Assembly: GCF_001457415.1 (NCBI RefSeq)
Contig: NZ_LN881724.1
Coordinates: 930,001-994,000, forward strand
Length of the DNA stretch: 64,000 nucleotides
Origin: Gorillibacterium timonense
Lineage (GTDB): Bacteria > Bacillota > Bacilli > Paenibacillales > NBRC-103111
Reading direction: 5' to 3'
The position numbers and the translations under genes are program-made. The notes under the pieces are model-generated. The model made no database searches, was not told the DNA's origin, and worked only from the letters and a program-made list of their open reading frames with translations. Positions 41,420 through 50,187 of this stretch are shown here, in pieces (within the stretch, counting starts at the first letter, position 1; every line of letters begins with the position of its first letter).

Positions 41420-43555
41420 TTATTGCGAGGGCAATTCCAGCATCAAGCGCTTGACTGTTCCGTTAGGTGTGGGAATGGTCTCGTAGATTTGCAGGGCGTT
41501 CCATCCGATTTGTCCGCTCGTGACTCCGCTGAATTTCAATGTAATCTGGCCATCCTTCAGCTTCGAGGTGCCGGATAAGGAGTAACTGACTGCACCGAGG
41601 GATATCCCCGTCTTCCTGTCGATCAGATCAAACTCGATGCCGGTAAAGCTCTGCTCCACAGTCACATTATCCACGCGAGAGGAACTGACGTCGATCCTCA
41701 CTTGGCCGGTATAGGTGCCGGAGCTCGTATCGTAGCTCCAATTCAGACCGTACTTTGATAAAACATTCAGCTCATAGGGATAGAAGCTCATGGTGTACGG
41801 AAGCGAGCTGTCCATCGAATCGGACTGAAGCTTAACTTTGAAGGAGCCGAAGGAGCTTTTATCGCCGGACGTGCTGGAGCTGGAGCCGTCATAGACGTTC
41901 AGAGCGAAATCCGTTCCTTCCTCGCTGTCAGGCAGGATGTAGGAATACGCGGTCAAGTAGCTCGTTCCGGGCAAAATCGTCTGGACGGTCCCGCTTTGAC
42001 GCGTACCGGGATAAACGCCGTTTTTGGTAATCAGCTCGTTTGCGAATGCCGGAAGAGCGATCGGCGCGGAACCGGTATTGGTCAGTCGGTATTTGCCGAC
42101 TGCCGTCCGATACCCCGTATCCGGATTGGTGTATTCCTTCAGCTCGAGCAGGGACGCTTTCAGGCCGCTCGGAAGCGCTGCATCATCCAGCTTGAGAACG
42201 GAGCCAAGCGAATAGGCTTTTGCCGCCGTCAGCGCATCCTTCGGTTCGGATGCTGTGTCAAGGGCAATGATCGCAGCCGGCAGAGCAACCGCGGCGGCGG
42301 TGCTGGAACCGGTTGCGGCAGCGGCGCTTGTCTTGGCAGCTTTGTTCTCCATCAGAACGAGCCGGGCATCGCTGGGACGAACATCAGCCGGCAGAGTCGC
42401 AGTAAACGTGTAGGTGGAGGAGCTGCCGGCCGTCAAATAGGCGGGATGGCTCCCTGTATCGGGGGCTGCTTCGGTGGCGCCTAACCCTTGATACTGATAG
42501 CTGGCACTGAGTGTGGGGACGGTTACCGGAGTGTTCCCTGTATTCCGGACTTCCACCGTGCTGACAAATTGAACGCCAACGGATAAGGCAGAGAGGGTTG
42601 TTTTCTTGACCGTGAAGACAAGAGGCGATACAGCTGCGGACGCGAGATACGGCTGAGCTTCCCCGATCGCGCCAACGGATTCCGCATCCGCTAACAAAAC
42701 CGAGCCAAGAATCAGCGGGATTCCCTGAGAGTTCGCATAGAACTGAAGGTTCAGACCCTTTGCCGTGAGAACGGTTGAAGGGATCGGTGCGCGCATCGTT
42801 ACTTTGCGGACTTCTCCCGGTTGAAGATTCCGATCGTTTCCAGAAACAACCTCGGCATCATAAGACAGCCCGGAGCTGCTGCCTGCAGTTTGAATCCGGT
42901 AAGCGAGCGAGGAGGGAAGAGCGATCTGGGCTTGACTCTTATTGGTCAGCCAAAGATCGGCATACAAATACACTTGGTCGTCCTGGACCATTCGGTAGGT
43001 TCGGGCCGTCTTCCATTGGACGCTCAGCTGATCGGATAGACTGGAATCGGCTTGAGAGAGAGCAAGAGAACGAAGGCTTGTGACCGAAGTGACCGCTTTG
43101 GCCGCATTCACTTGGCCGATATCCGTCATGTACTTGCCGCTGCCGGAGTTCCATTTGAAGACGACGATGGAGAATTCGGTCAGCTTGCTTCCGGCGGGAA
43201 CGGTAGCGGCATACCGGGAGGAAGCCATCTTCCCAGCTTCCAGCTTGCCGGTCTGTTTGGTCAGCAGCTTCGCTGCCAGCGATCCGCTCCCCGACCGCAC
43301 GACGCGCACGCCGTAATCGTTCATGCGTACGGCGCTCTTCCCGCCGTTGGTCACCTTGAGCTGAAACTGTAAGGTGACCGTGCTTGCATCCGCCGAGAGA
43401 ACGGCATCGTCAACCGAGAAGGTGACGCTGCCATCTCGAATAGCGGTTCCTGCCGCTTCGGATATCGGGATCGATAGCAGCGGGCTTCCGATGAGCGTAA
43501 GGCAGAGAAAGAGAATGAAGCAGGATGATAACCTGCGGGACAAACGATTGGTCAA
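41420..43555 (-). CDS. Large secreted protein of unknown function in an ABC export operon
   Basis: This 711-residue protein has a signal peptide (SCFILFLCLTLIGSPLLSIP to SEAAG) and then four or five beta-rich modules. They show recurring patterns such as VTLQFQLKVTNGGKSAVRMNDYGVRVV, YLYADLWLTNKSQAQIALPSSLAYRI, VQFVSTVEVRNTGNTPVTVPTLSASY and AVGKYRLTNTGSAPIALPAF. Each resembles an immunoglobulin-like or DUF4352-type fold in which a residue run N(K/T)(S/G).. precedes a hydrophobic strand. No enzyme motif is visible. TTG 43555 has a perfect AAGGAGG. It is the last gene of the operon, 32 bases after the FtsX-type permease, so it may be the exporter's client or an outer subunit. Confidence 0.75.
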   Translation of the reverse strand: MTNRLSRRLSSCFILFLCLTLIGSPLLSIPISEAAGTAIRDGSVTFSVDDAVLSADASTVTLQFQLKVTNGGKSAVRMNDYGVRVVRSGSGSLAAKLLTKQTGKLEAGKMASSRYAATVPAGSKLTEFSIVVFKWNSGSGKYMTDIGQVNAAKAVTSVTSLRSLALSQADSSLSDQLSVQWKTARTYRMVQDDQVYLYADLWLTNKSQAQIALPSSLAYRIQTAGSSSGLSYDAEVVSGNDRNLQPGEVRKVTMRAPIPSTVLTAKGLNLQFYANSQGIPLILGSVLLADAESVGAIGEAQPYLASAAVSPLVFTVKKTTLSALSVGVQFVSTVEVRNTGNTPVTVPTLSASYQYQGLGATEAAPDTGSHPAYLTAGSSSTYTFTATLPADVRPSDARLVLMENKAAKTSAAAATGSSTAAAVALPAAIIALDTASEPKDALTAAKAYSLGSVLKLDDAALPSGLKASLLELKEYTNPDTGYRTAVGKYRLTNTGSAPIALPAFANELITKNGVYPGTRQSGTVQTILPGTSYLTAYSYILPDSEEGTDFALNVYDGSSSSTSGDKSSFGSFKVKLQSDSMDSSLPYTMSFYPYELNVLSKYGLNWSYDTSSGTYTGQVRIDVSSSRVDNVTVEQSFTGIEFDLIDRKTGISLGAVSYSLSGTSKLKDGQITLKFSGVTSGQIGWNALQIYETIPTPNGTVKRLMLELPSQ

Positions 43556-43587
43556 GGGATAACCTCCTTAAGGGTCAGTCCAGTGGA

Positions 43588-44766
43588 TTATTCCGTGCGA
43601 AGCGCATCGATCGGCTTCAGCCGCGAAGCTTTGTTGGCGGGATACAGCCCGAAGATCACGCCTACCAGCACCGAAAAGGCGAAGGCATACAGCCCGATAT
43701 CGAGCGACAGACTGGTCGACTGTTCGGGGTTGAACAAAGGCCAAACCAGCGAGAGGACGATGCCGACGATAAGCCCGATCAATCCTCCGAGTCCGCTGAT
43801 AACACCCGCCTCTACCAGGAACTGAAACAGAATATTGTGGCGCTTCGCTCCGATGGATTTGCGGATGCCAATCTCTCGCGTCCGTTCGGATACGGTCACC
43901 AGCATGATGTTCATGATTCCGATTCCGCCGACTAATAGAGAGATGCAGGCAATGCTGACGAGCTGCCGGGTCAGCGTGCTGGAGGCGGCGACGCGTGCCG
44001 TCAGCAGTTGGTCCGAGTTCATGACCCGGTAGCCGGTTGAGCTTTTGAATTTGTAGGTCAAGTATTGCTCGATGGTTTCTTGGGCTTTCGTGACGTCTTC
44101 CTTGGAGGCCGCTTCAATATACGTGGTGCGGATATTGCCGAGCTTGAAGTCGCGGCGGGCCGTCTCAAGCGGAACGAACACCGTGCTGTCCGCCGATGTG
44201 CCGCTGATATTCGACCCTTGCGCCTTCAGTTTTCCGATCACCGTGTAATTGAACCCGTCGATGTTCATGACCTCCCCGACCGGATCAGAGGTGCCGAAGA
44301 ACTTCTCCGCTACCTCGGAGCCGAGAACCACGACATGATTGCGAAAATCAAGATCCGCAGGAGAGAGAAAGCGGCCCTTATCCACCTGCGTCTTCACGAT
44401 ATTCAGATAGCGGTCATTGGTCCCGATGAGGGAGTAGGATTCCTTGGTGCGATCGTACTTGAGGTTGGCCCCCGATTGGGTGACAGTGGGGGCGATCGTC
44501 GCGAATTCGGGAAACTGCTCGATATCCATCAGCTCCGAATAATCCAGCTGCTGAGCGCGGCCGTTGCCCATGACGTTGACGACAAGCAGGTTGGTGCCGA
44601 GGCTTTCATACTGCTTCTCAATGGCTTCCGAAGTCCCCCGACCAAGGGAGACCAGGGTTAATACCGAGCTGACCCCGATCACGACGCCGAGCATCGTCAA
44701 GAACGTCCGCATCGGATTTCCGATGATGGTCCGAAATGCCATGACGATCAGTTCCCAAGCCTTCAT
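43588..44766 (-). CDS. MacB-type ABC transporter permease (FtsX family)
   Basis: This 392-residue permease has TM1 near residues 20-42 (MRTFLTMLGVVIGVSSVLTLVS), a large extracytoplasmic MacB-core domain (about 45-270; LVVNVMGNGRAQQ, VVVLGSEVAEKFFGTSDPVGE, GYRVMNSDQLL), and three C-terminal helices of the FtsX domain, including SIACISLLVGGIGIMNIMLVTVSERTREIGIRKSIGAK. Such proteins work as mechanotransmission pumps with a HlyD-type partner. GAGGTGG precedes ATG 44766, which overlaps the stop of the ATPase gene by four bases (ATGA). It is the third gene of the operon. Confidence 0.92.
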   Translation of the reverse strand: MKAWELIVMAFRTIIGNPMRTFLTMLGVVIGVSSVLTLVSLGRGTSEAIEKQYESLGTNLLVVNVMGNGRAQQLDYSELMDIEQFPEFATIAPTVTQSGANLKYDRTKESYSLIGTNDRYLNIVKTQVDKGRFLSPADLDFRNHVVVLGSEVAEKFFGTSDPVGEVMNIDGFNYTVIGKLKAQGSNISGTSADSTVFVPLETARRDFKLGNIRTTYIEAASKEDVTKAQETIEQYLTYKFKSSTGYRVMNSDQLLTARVAASSTLTRQLVSIACISLLVGGIGIMNIMLVTVSERTREIGIRKSIGAKRHNILFQFLVEAGVISGLGGLIGLIVGIVLSLVWPLFNPEQSTSLSLDIGLYAFAFSVLVGVIFGLYPANKASRLKPIDALRTE

Positions 44767-45479
44767 GAAACCACCTCCCCGACAGCGGACGGTACCGGAG
44801 CCTGCCGTTCATCGCCTATGATCTCTCCGTCATGTAGAGAAATCGTTCTTCGCGCGGTCTTGGCAATTCCGGGATCATGGGTGATCATGACGATGGTATT
44901 GCCTCGGTCGTTCAGCTCCCAGATCAAGTCAAGTACCTCATGCCCGGTCCGAGAATCGAGCGCTCCGGTCGGCTCATCCGCCAGGATGAGCGAAGGGGAG
45001 ACGGCGAGCGCTCTTGCGATGGCAACCCGCTGCTGCTGCCCGCCGGACAACTGGCTCGGCTTATGCTGGATATGTCTTTGCATCCCGAGGGAGGCGAGCA
45101 GGGAAGCGGCTCGCTCCTTGCGCGTCTTCTTGTCCATTCCGGAGTAGATGAGCGGCAGTTCCACATTTTCCAGCGCAGTCAAACGGGGCAGAAGATTAAA
45201 TTGTTGAAAAATAAAGCCGATTTTGCGATTTCTTAGCTCGGCAAGGCGGTTGTCCGTCAGGGACTCGGTATCGACTCCGTCCAAAATGTACGTTCCTGAA
45301 GTGGGGGCATCGAGAAGGCCGATGGTATTCATCAAAGTCGATTTTCCCGAGCCGCTCGGTCCCACGATCGCGACGAAATCGCCCTGCTCCACTTGCAGCG
45401 AAACGGATCTGAGGACGTTCAGTTCTTCTTCACCCTGATAATAGGTCTTGCAAATCTGATTCAGCTCAATGATGGCCAA
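44763..45479 (-). CDS. MacB/LolD-type ABC transporter ATPase
   Basis: The start is taken as TTG 45479 (AIIELNQICKTYYQGEEEL), preceded by AAAGGAG. GTG 45500 further upstream has a poorly spaced site. The 238-residue ATPase has Walker A IVGPSGSGKSTLMNTIGLL, Q-loop FIFQQFNLLPRL, signature QLSGGQQQRVAIARAL, Walker B LILADEPTGALD and H-switch IVMITHD. This is the MacB/LolD subfamily that pairs with FtsX-type permeases. It lies between the HlyD-like gene and the permease, and energises the pump from the cytoplasm. Confidence 0.93.
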   Translation of the reverse strand: MAIIELNQICKTYYQGEEELNVLRSVSLQVEQGDFVAIVGPSGSGKSTLMNTIGLLDAPTSGTYILDGVDTESLTDNRLAELRNRKIGFIFQQFNLLPRLTALENVELPLIYSGMDKKTRKERAASLLASLGMQRHIQHKPSQLSGGQQQRVAIARALAVSPSLILADEPTGALDSRTGHEVLDLIWELNDRGNTIVMITHDPGIAKTARRTISLHDGEIIGDERQAPVPSAVGEVVS

Positions 45480-45509
45480 CGCTTCCGCACTCCTTTCCAC
45501 AGCCTCCGC

Positions 45510-47261
45510 TCAATTGCCTCCACGGGTGCCGCTGCCACCGCCGGACCCTCCGCCTCCGCTGAATCCTCCGCCGTTCGTTCCGCTACCGGTGCCTGCGCCT
45601 CCGGTAAAGCCCCCGCCGTTCATTCCGCCTCCTCCGAAGCCGCCAGTGTTGCCGCCTTGACCGGCTCCATTCTGGAACATCTGCCGCATCTGACTGATCT
45701 GCTGCTCGGTCAACTGAGTGGATTTTTCGGCGGTTGGGACCACGACGGTATCTCCTTCGGACAAGCCGTCTGTAATCTCCACGCTCGTCTCGCTGCGAAT
45801 GCCTACCGTCACTTCGTGCTGCTCCTCCAGCGATCCGTCGGCGTTCTTCAAGGTGACGTACCGTTTTCCGCGGAAGGATTGCAGGGCATTGCTGGGAAGA
45901 ACCAAAATGTCTTTTTTCTCCTGAATGAGGATCTCAGCCGTCGCCGTCATTCCGCTCTTCAGTTGTCCGTCTCCCGGATTGGTCACATCGAGGACGACAT
46001 CATAGGAGGTGACGCCGTTGGTAGTCGTGCCTACGCTGGAGATTTGGCTGACGGTTCCTTCCAGCGACAAGGTGGGCAGAGCATCCACGGTGACCGACAC
46101 CTTCTGCTCCAGCTTGATGTCGGGAAGATCGAGCTCATCCACCTGAATGGCTAGCTGCATGACCGCAGGGCTGGATACAGCGCCGAGCTGCGTGTTGGCT
46201 GCGATCTGAGCGCCTACGGGATAGTTGGCGAGAACATTCGCTTTACTGTCCGCAAAATCCGTGGAGAACACTCCGTCGAACGGAGCGGTTACCGTAAGCG
46301 TCGCTACCTTCTTGCGGTTGTTCTCGACGAGAAGCTTCTGCCGTTCGACCGAGGATTCCTTGGCCGCGATGTCATCGGGGAGCGAATCGTTCGCCAGCAC
46401 GGCGATCACGTCGCCCGCCTTTACAACTCCACCCGATTTCACGTTCAGCTCGCTGATGGTCCCCCCGGCTTCGCTCATGACCGGGACCACGGAGAGGTAA
46501 TCGAGCGTTCCTTTCCCTGTCGAAGCTCGGACGGTCCCTCCGCGTTCGACGGACGCGGTTACATTCAATCCGGCGGAGAGTGAGCCGTCGTTGGGAACCC
46601 GAATCGTTACCTGTACGATCCGGTTGCCGGCAGCGTCGGCGTACAGGGTAGAGTCGATCTTCGTGATCGTTCCCGGCTTGGTCAGCGCGAAGTTCTCAAC
46701 GGCTACCTCGACGGAGTCTCCCTTGCGCAGATCGGCAGCTTCCTCCGCCGCAAAAGGCACGGTAGCGGTGAAGACCGAATTGTCCGCAAGCGTCCCGATT
46801 TTGGAGGAAGCATTGAGATTCGAGCCGAGGTCGACATTGCCGGCCAAGGTCAGCAATCCGGCTGCTGAAGCCGTCACCTGAAGATGCCCGGCTTGCGCTT
46901 TCAGCTTCGTCAGCTCCTTCTCCATTTGGGTAAGGGACTCTTCACTTTCCTTAAGAGACAAAGATAAGGAGGGATCGGAGAGAACGAACAAGACAGCCCC
47001 CTTCTTCACCTCCTTGCCTTTTTCCAGGTTCATGGTCTGGACGGTGCCGTCCGCCGGTGCGCTGATCGTCTGCACATTTTTTGCTGCCAGCTGGGAGGTC
47101 CCCGATACCGTGAAACGGATCGCGCCCTTCTGAACCTGAACCGTACTTTCTGTAGACTCGTCTGCTCCTTTAGCCGCAGGGGTTTTCCAATACAGGATGC
47201 TCCCCGTCGCCACGAGTACAAGCACGAGCGTTAATGCCAACCATTTGTAACCGCGCCGCAT
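45510..47261 (-). CDS. HlyD/MacA-like periplasmic adaptor-type protein
   Basis: This 583-residue membrane-fusion-type protein has an N-terminal anchor (GYKWLALTLVLVLVATGSIL), then two biotinyl-lipoyl-like half domains: KNVQTISAPADGTVQTMNLEKGKEVKKGAVLFVLSDP and SEAGGTISELNVKSGGVVKAGDVIAVL. Alpha-hairpin and beta-barrel domains follow, with LVLPSNALQSFRGKRYVTL and DGLSEGDTVVV. The tail is a Gln- then Gly-rich run of about 55 residues (GGNTGGFGGGGMNGGGF). Two lipoyl cores are unusual, since one is the norm. AGGAG precedes ATG 47261. It is the first gene of a four-gene operon with ABC ATPase, permease and a secreted protein. It would pass substrate through the Gram-positive wall space. Confidence 0.88.
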   Translation of the reverse strand: MRRGYKWLALTLVLVLVATGSILYWKTPAAKGADESTESTVQVQKGAIRFTVSGTSQLAAKNVQTISAPADGTVQTMNLEKGKEVKKGAVLFVLSDPSLSLSLKESEESLTQMEKELTKLKAQAGHLQVTASAAGLLTLAGNVDLGSNLNASSKIGTLADNSVFTATVPFAAEEAADLRKGDSVEVAVENFALTKPGTITKIDSTLYADAAGNRIVQVTIRVPNDGSLSAGLNVTASVERGGTVRASTGKGTLDYLSVVPVMSEAGGTISELNVKSGGVVKAGDVIAVLANDSLPDDIAAKESSVERQKLLVENNRKKVATLTVTAPFDGVFSTDFADSKANVLANYPVGAQIAANTQLGAVSSPAVMQLAIQVDELDLPDIKLEQKVSVTVDALPTLSLEGTVSQISSVGTTTNGVTSYDVVLDVTNPGDGQLKSGMTATAEILIQEKKDILVLPSNALQSFRGKRYVTLKNADGSLEEQHEVTVGIRSETSVEITDGLSEGDTVVVPTAEKSTQLTEQQISQMRQMFQNGAGQGGNTGGFGGGGMNGGGFTGGAGTGSGTNGGGFSGGGGSGGGSGTRGGN

Positions 47262-47491
47262 GAATCGCTTCTCCTCTCGTAATCCATAAAATCTTCCTTT
47301 TCACTGTAGAAGCCGGATATGAAAGCCAAATGAGAGCGGGCTTAAGCCAAGCTTAAAAGAAGATAAAATTTGCGGAAGCGGCGGAGGGCTGCCGGTTTGC
47401 TGCCGGACGGGCGTGGTTACACTGAAGGTGACGACCTATTCTGCGGCTATCGCAGGCGCAGACCTGGGTCGAATTGGAAGGAGCGAACAGC

Positions 47492-48286
47492 ATGGACAGC
47501 AATCGGAGAATGGAAGGCAAGGTTGCCGTGGTGACGGGCGGCGGCTCCGGGATCGGCCGTGCGGCTGCGGTAAGGCTTGCGCAGCATGGGGCGAGGGTCT
47601 GTATCCTGGACCTCGGGGAAAAGAGAGCGGCCGAAGCGGAGGAGGAAATCCGTGCGGCGGGAGGAGACGCTTTTGTGGTGGATGTGGATGTTTCCGACCC
47701 GGCACGCGTGGAGGGAGGGATTGGAGAGGCGGTGAAGCGCTATGGCCGCTTGGACTTCGTCTTTGCCAATGCCGGAATTAACGGCAAGCTGGCTCCGATC
47801 GAGGACTTAAGCCCGGATGACTGGGACAATACGATCACGACGAACTTGAAAGGGACGTTTCTAGCGGTGAAGTATGCGATTCCCCATTTGAGGCAAGAGG
47901 GCGGAAGCATCACCATCACCAGCTCCATCAACGGGAATCGTACCTTCTCCATGTTCGGCGCGTCCGCATACAGCACGAGCAAGGCGGGACAGGTCGCGTT
48001 CATGCAGATGGCGGCGCTGGAGCTGGCCCGCTACAAAATTCGGGTGAACGCGATCTGTCCCGGAGCCATTGCCACGAATATCGATCAGACCACCTCGAAG
48101 GACCCGATGCTCAAAAAAATTGAAATTCCGGTTCATTACCCGGAAGGGGCTCAGCCGCTTGAGCGGGGGCCGGGCTCCGCGGAGCAGGTGGCGGATCTGG
48201 TCCTGTTTTTGGCTTCGGATGAATCGTCCCATATTACCGGAACGGCGATCTATATCGATGGTGCCGAATCGCTTTTGCACGGATAA
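47492..48286 (+). CDS. Short-chain dehydrogenase (FabG-like SDR)
   Basis: This 264-residue classical SDR has VAVVTGGGSGIGRAAAVRLAQ, DFVFANAGINGKL, catalytic Ser in ITITSSINGNR, YSTSKAGQVAFMQ, NAICPGAIATNI and ITGTAIYIDGAESLLHG, the closing strand of the family. It is a FabG-like dehydrogenase of unknown substrate. ATG 47492 is preferred because AAGGAG ends eight bases upstream. An in-frame TTG at 47474 is possible. It stands alone and a hairpin terminator follows. Confidence 0.88.
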   Translation: MDSNRRMEGKVAVVTGGGSGIGRAAAVRLAQHGARVCILDLGEKRAAEAEEEIRAAGGDAFVVDVDVSDPARVEGGIGEAVKRYGRLDFVFANAGINGKLAPIEDLSPDDWDNTITTNLKGTFLAVKYAIPHLRQEGGSITITSSINGNRTFSMFGASAYSTSKAGQVAFMQMAALELARYKIRVNAICPGAIATNIDQTTSKDPMLKKIEIPVHYPEGAQPLERGPGSAEQVADLVLFLASDESSHITGTAIYIDGAESLLHG

Positions 48287-48300
48287 ATCAAGGAAAAGGT

Positions 48301-48337
48301 AACCGTTTTCGCGGCTTTTGCGGAAACGGTTTCTTTT
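48301..48337 (+). terminator. Rho-independent terminator
   Basis: AACCGTTTTCGC pairs with GCGGAAACGGTT (11 of 12) and is followed by TCTTTT, just after the SDR gene. Confidence 0.85.
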
Positions 48338-48422
48338 CATTCCATCTCCACTTATTTTCATCTCGATCACGTATAGGCTCTGTGCTATCATAGAGGCAAT
48401 CCATATGAAGGAGTAGAGCGTC

Positions 48423-49679
48423 ATAATCCCGATCGAATCCAAGCTCAAGCTACCCCTCTCCAAGAAAGAATCGGAGAATCGCCGCAATTTGCACATTCTG
48501 ACCTTGGAAGGAATTCCTGCGATCATCTTTCAGACGCTGCTGGGGGGACAGTTTCTCACCGGCTACCTGATGTACCTGGGGGCGACATCCAGTCAGATCG
48601 GGTTGGTGCTGGCCATCCCGACGCTCGCCAATGTCTTGCAAATCCCGTTTGCTTCGTTCAGCCACAAGCTGCATCGCAAGTGGGGATTTGTCACGCTCGC
48701 TTCCCTGCACCGCATCTGCTGGGCGGCAACCGGACTCATCCCGTTTCTATTTCCGCAAGAGCTATGGTTAGCCGTCTATATCCCGCTTTATTCGCTTGCG
48801 TTTATTGCCAATGCGACATCCGCGATGATGTGGACTTCCCTTGTTGGCGATATGGTTCTTCCTCAGGTTCGGGCGAGGTATATGGGCTTCCGCAACATGG
48901 TCTTGAATGCCCTCGGAAGCTTGACGCTGTTTGCCGGCGGACAGATCCTTGACCGTTATCCCGGCGGGCAAGGATACCACATCCTTTTTGCGATCATCGG
49001 GATCATGGCGGTGATTAACATCTTCATGTTCACTACGTACCCCAACCTCCCCCTTGAGCAGTCGGCGGAGCGGGGGCTGAAGTCGATGGTGAAGCTGCCG
49101 CTCAAGGATCGTTCCTTCATGAAAGCTACGCTGTTCCTGAGCTTATGGGTCCTCCTGCAGGGGATTGTGGTACCGCTTTATTCCTTCATCATGCTCAACT
49201 ATTTGAAGCTGTCGCAAGGGCAAGTATCGGTTATGACGATTTTGCAAACGCTGTCTATGGTCGTCAGCTTCTATGCTTGGGGACGATGGAATATGCGCCA
49301 TTCGAATAAAACGCTTCTGTTCTGGACTTTGCCGATCATTGCGGCGAGCTGCTTAAGCTGGGGGCTGCTGGCGATTCTTCCGACGATGCTCGTGCTCGGA
49401 GTCGTGCATATTCTGATCGGCTTCGGTACTGGTGGCTATGGGCAGCTTGTCTTTAATTTCATCATCGGCGATACCCCGAAGAGCGAACGTCCGATGTTCA
49501 TTGCAGTGTATTCCGCGATCACGGGAGTTACCGGCTTCATCGGTCCCATCCTGGGAGGATGGATCTTGAAGCAATTGGAGGGAAGTCCCTTCTGGCTGCA
49601 ATCCTATGGAGTCGCTGTAGCTGCCGGAGCCATTCTCCTCGCGCTGACAATTACGCTCGCCCGGAAAGCCTTGCGCTAG
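48423..49679 (+). CDS. MFS transporter, probable non-standard ATA start
   Basis: This major facilitator family protein has about 12 hydrophobic segments. Near its N-terminus are IPAIIFQTLLGGQFLTGYLMYLG and VLQIPFASFSHKLHRKW, and later YMGFRNMVLNALGSLTLFAGG and GFGTGGYGQLVFNFI. The only standard in-frame start (TTG 48489) has no ribosome binding site and would cut off KLPLSKKESENRRN, which reads as genuine coding and matches the charged lead-in of this family. AAGGAG at 48408-48413 sits nine bases before in-frame ATA 48423. No ATG, GTG or TTG lies between that site and 48489. An in-frame TAG at 48414 prevents a longer version. The substrate is unknown. Confidence 0.82.
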   Translation: MIPIESKLKLPLSKKESENRRNLHILTLEGIPAIIFQTLLGGQFLTGYLMYLGATSSQIGLVLAIPTLANVLQIPFASFSHKLHRKWGFVTLASLHRICWAATGLIPFLFPQELWLAVYIPLYSLAFIANATSAMMWTSLVGDMVLPQVRARYMGFRNMVLNALGSLTLFAGGQILDRYPGGQGYHILFAIIGIMAVINIFMFTTYPNLPLEQSAERGLKSMVKLPLKDRSFMKATLFLSLWVLLQGIVVPLYSFIMLNYLKLSQGQVSVMTILQTLSMVVSFYAWGRWNMRHSNKTLLFWTLPIIAASCLSWGLLAILPTMLVLGVVHILIGFGTGGYGQLVFNFIIGDTPKSERPMFIAVYSAITGVTGFIGPILGGWILKQLEGSPFWLQSYGVAVAAGAILLALTITLARKALR

Positions 49680-49769
49680 TCCGCCTTCCACTCCAACACG
49701 ATTAGAGCTGATAGCGTACGAGTTTCTCAAACTTCCCATTTCATGGTTCGATCCAGATCAGAACGGGTA

Positions 49770-50030
49770 ATGAACAGCGAACCTGATACAAGGGCGGGAG
49801 ATGACTTGAACAAGAAAGACGCCAATCTGCCGGAGTACGAGAAGCTGAGTTCACCCGAGAAATCCGTCTACGACGTGATGAGGAGCGGACAGGTTGCCGA
49901 CTACAGCATTGCCCGGATCGCAGAGATCACCCATCTGAGTGAAATGCATGTGAAGGTAGCCATGCAGCTGCTCTATCTTCGCAAAATGACCGACTTTAAT
50001 CCCATGGACCCACAGACAAAAGGAATCTGA
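49770..50030 (+). CDS. Small protein with winged-helix-like C-terminus
   Basis: This protein is 86 residues from ATG 49770. The N-terminal 30 residues are charged and disordered. The rest (SSPEKSVYDVMRSGQVADYSIARIAEITHLSEMHVKVAMQLLYLRKM) reads as a helix-turn-helix or winged-helix unit. The start is uncertain: no ideal ribosome binding site precedes ATG 49770 and a TTG at 49806 has GGGAG close by. I do not recognise a family. A good terminator follows directly, so it is probably the last reading frame of its transcript, 90 bases after the MFS gene. Confidence 0.6.
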   Translation: MNSEPDTRAGDDLNKKDANLPEYEKLSSPEKSVYDVMRSGQVADYSIARIAEITHLSEMHVKVAMQLLYLRKMTDFNPMDPQTKGI

Positions 50031-50043
50031 GCCCTACGTGAAC

Positions 50044-50087
50044 AAGCAAGCAGGCGGTGCGTAACGAACCGCTAGCTTGCTTTTTTT
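50044..50087 (+). terminator. Rho-independent terminator
   Basis: AAGCAAGC pairs with GCTTGCTT, with an inner CGGT/ACCG stem, and is followed by TTTTTTT. Confidence 0.9.
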
Positions 50088-50187
50088 GCGAGAAGAGAAG
50101 TTTCTCCTCGAAGCTTGGCAGAATCGGCGGATTTCGCTACACTGGAACGGACAACTTTTACTCATACGGAAAAGAGGATGACCATCC

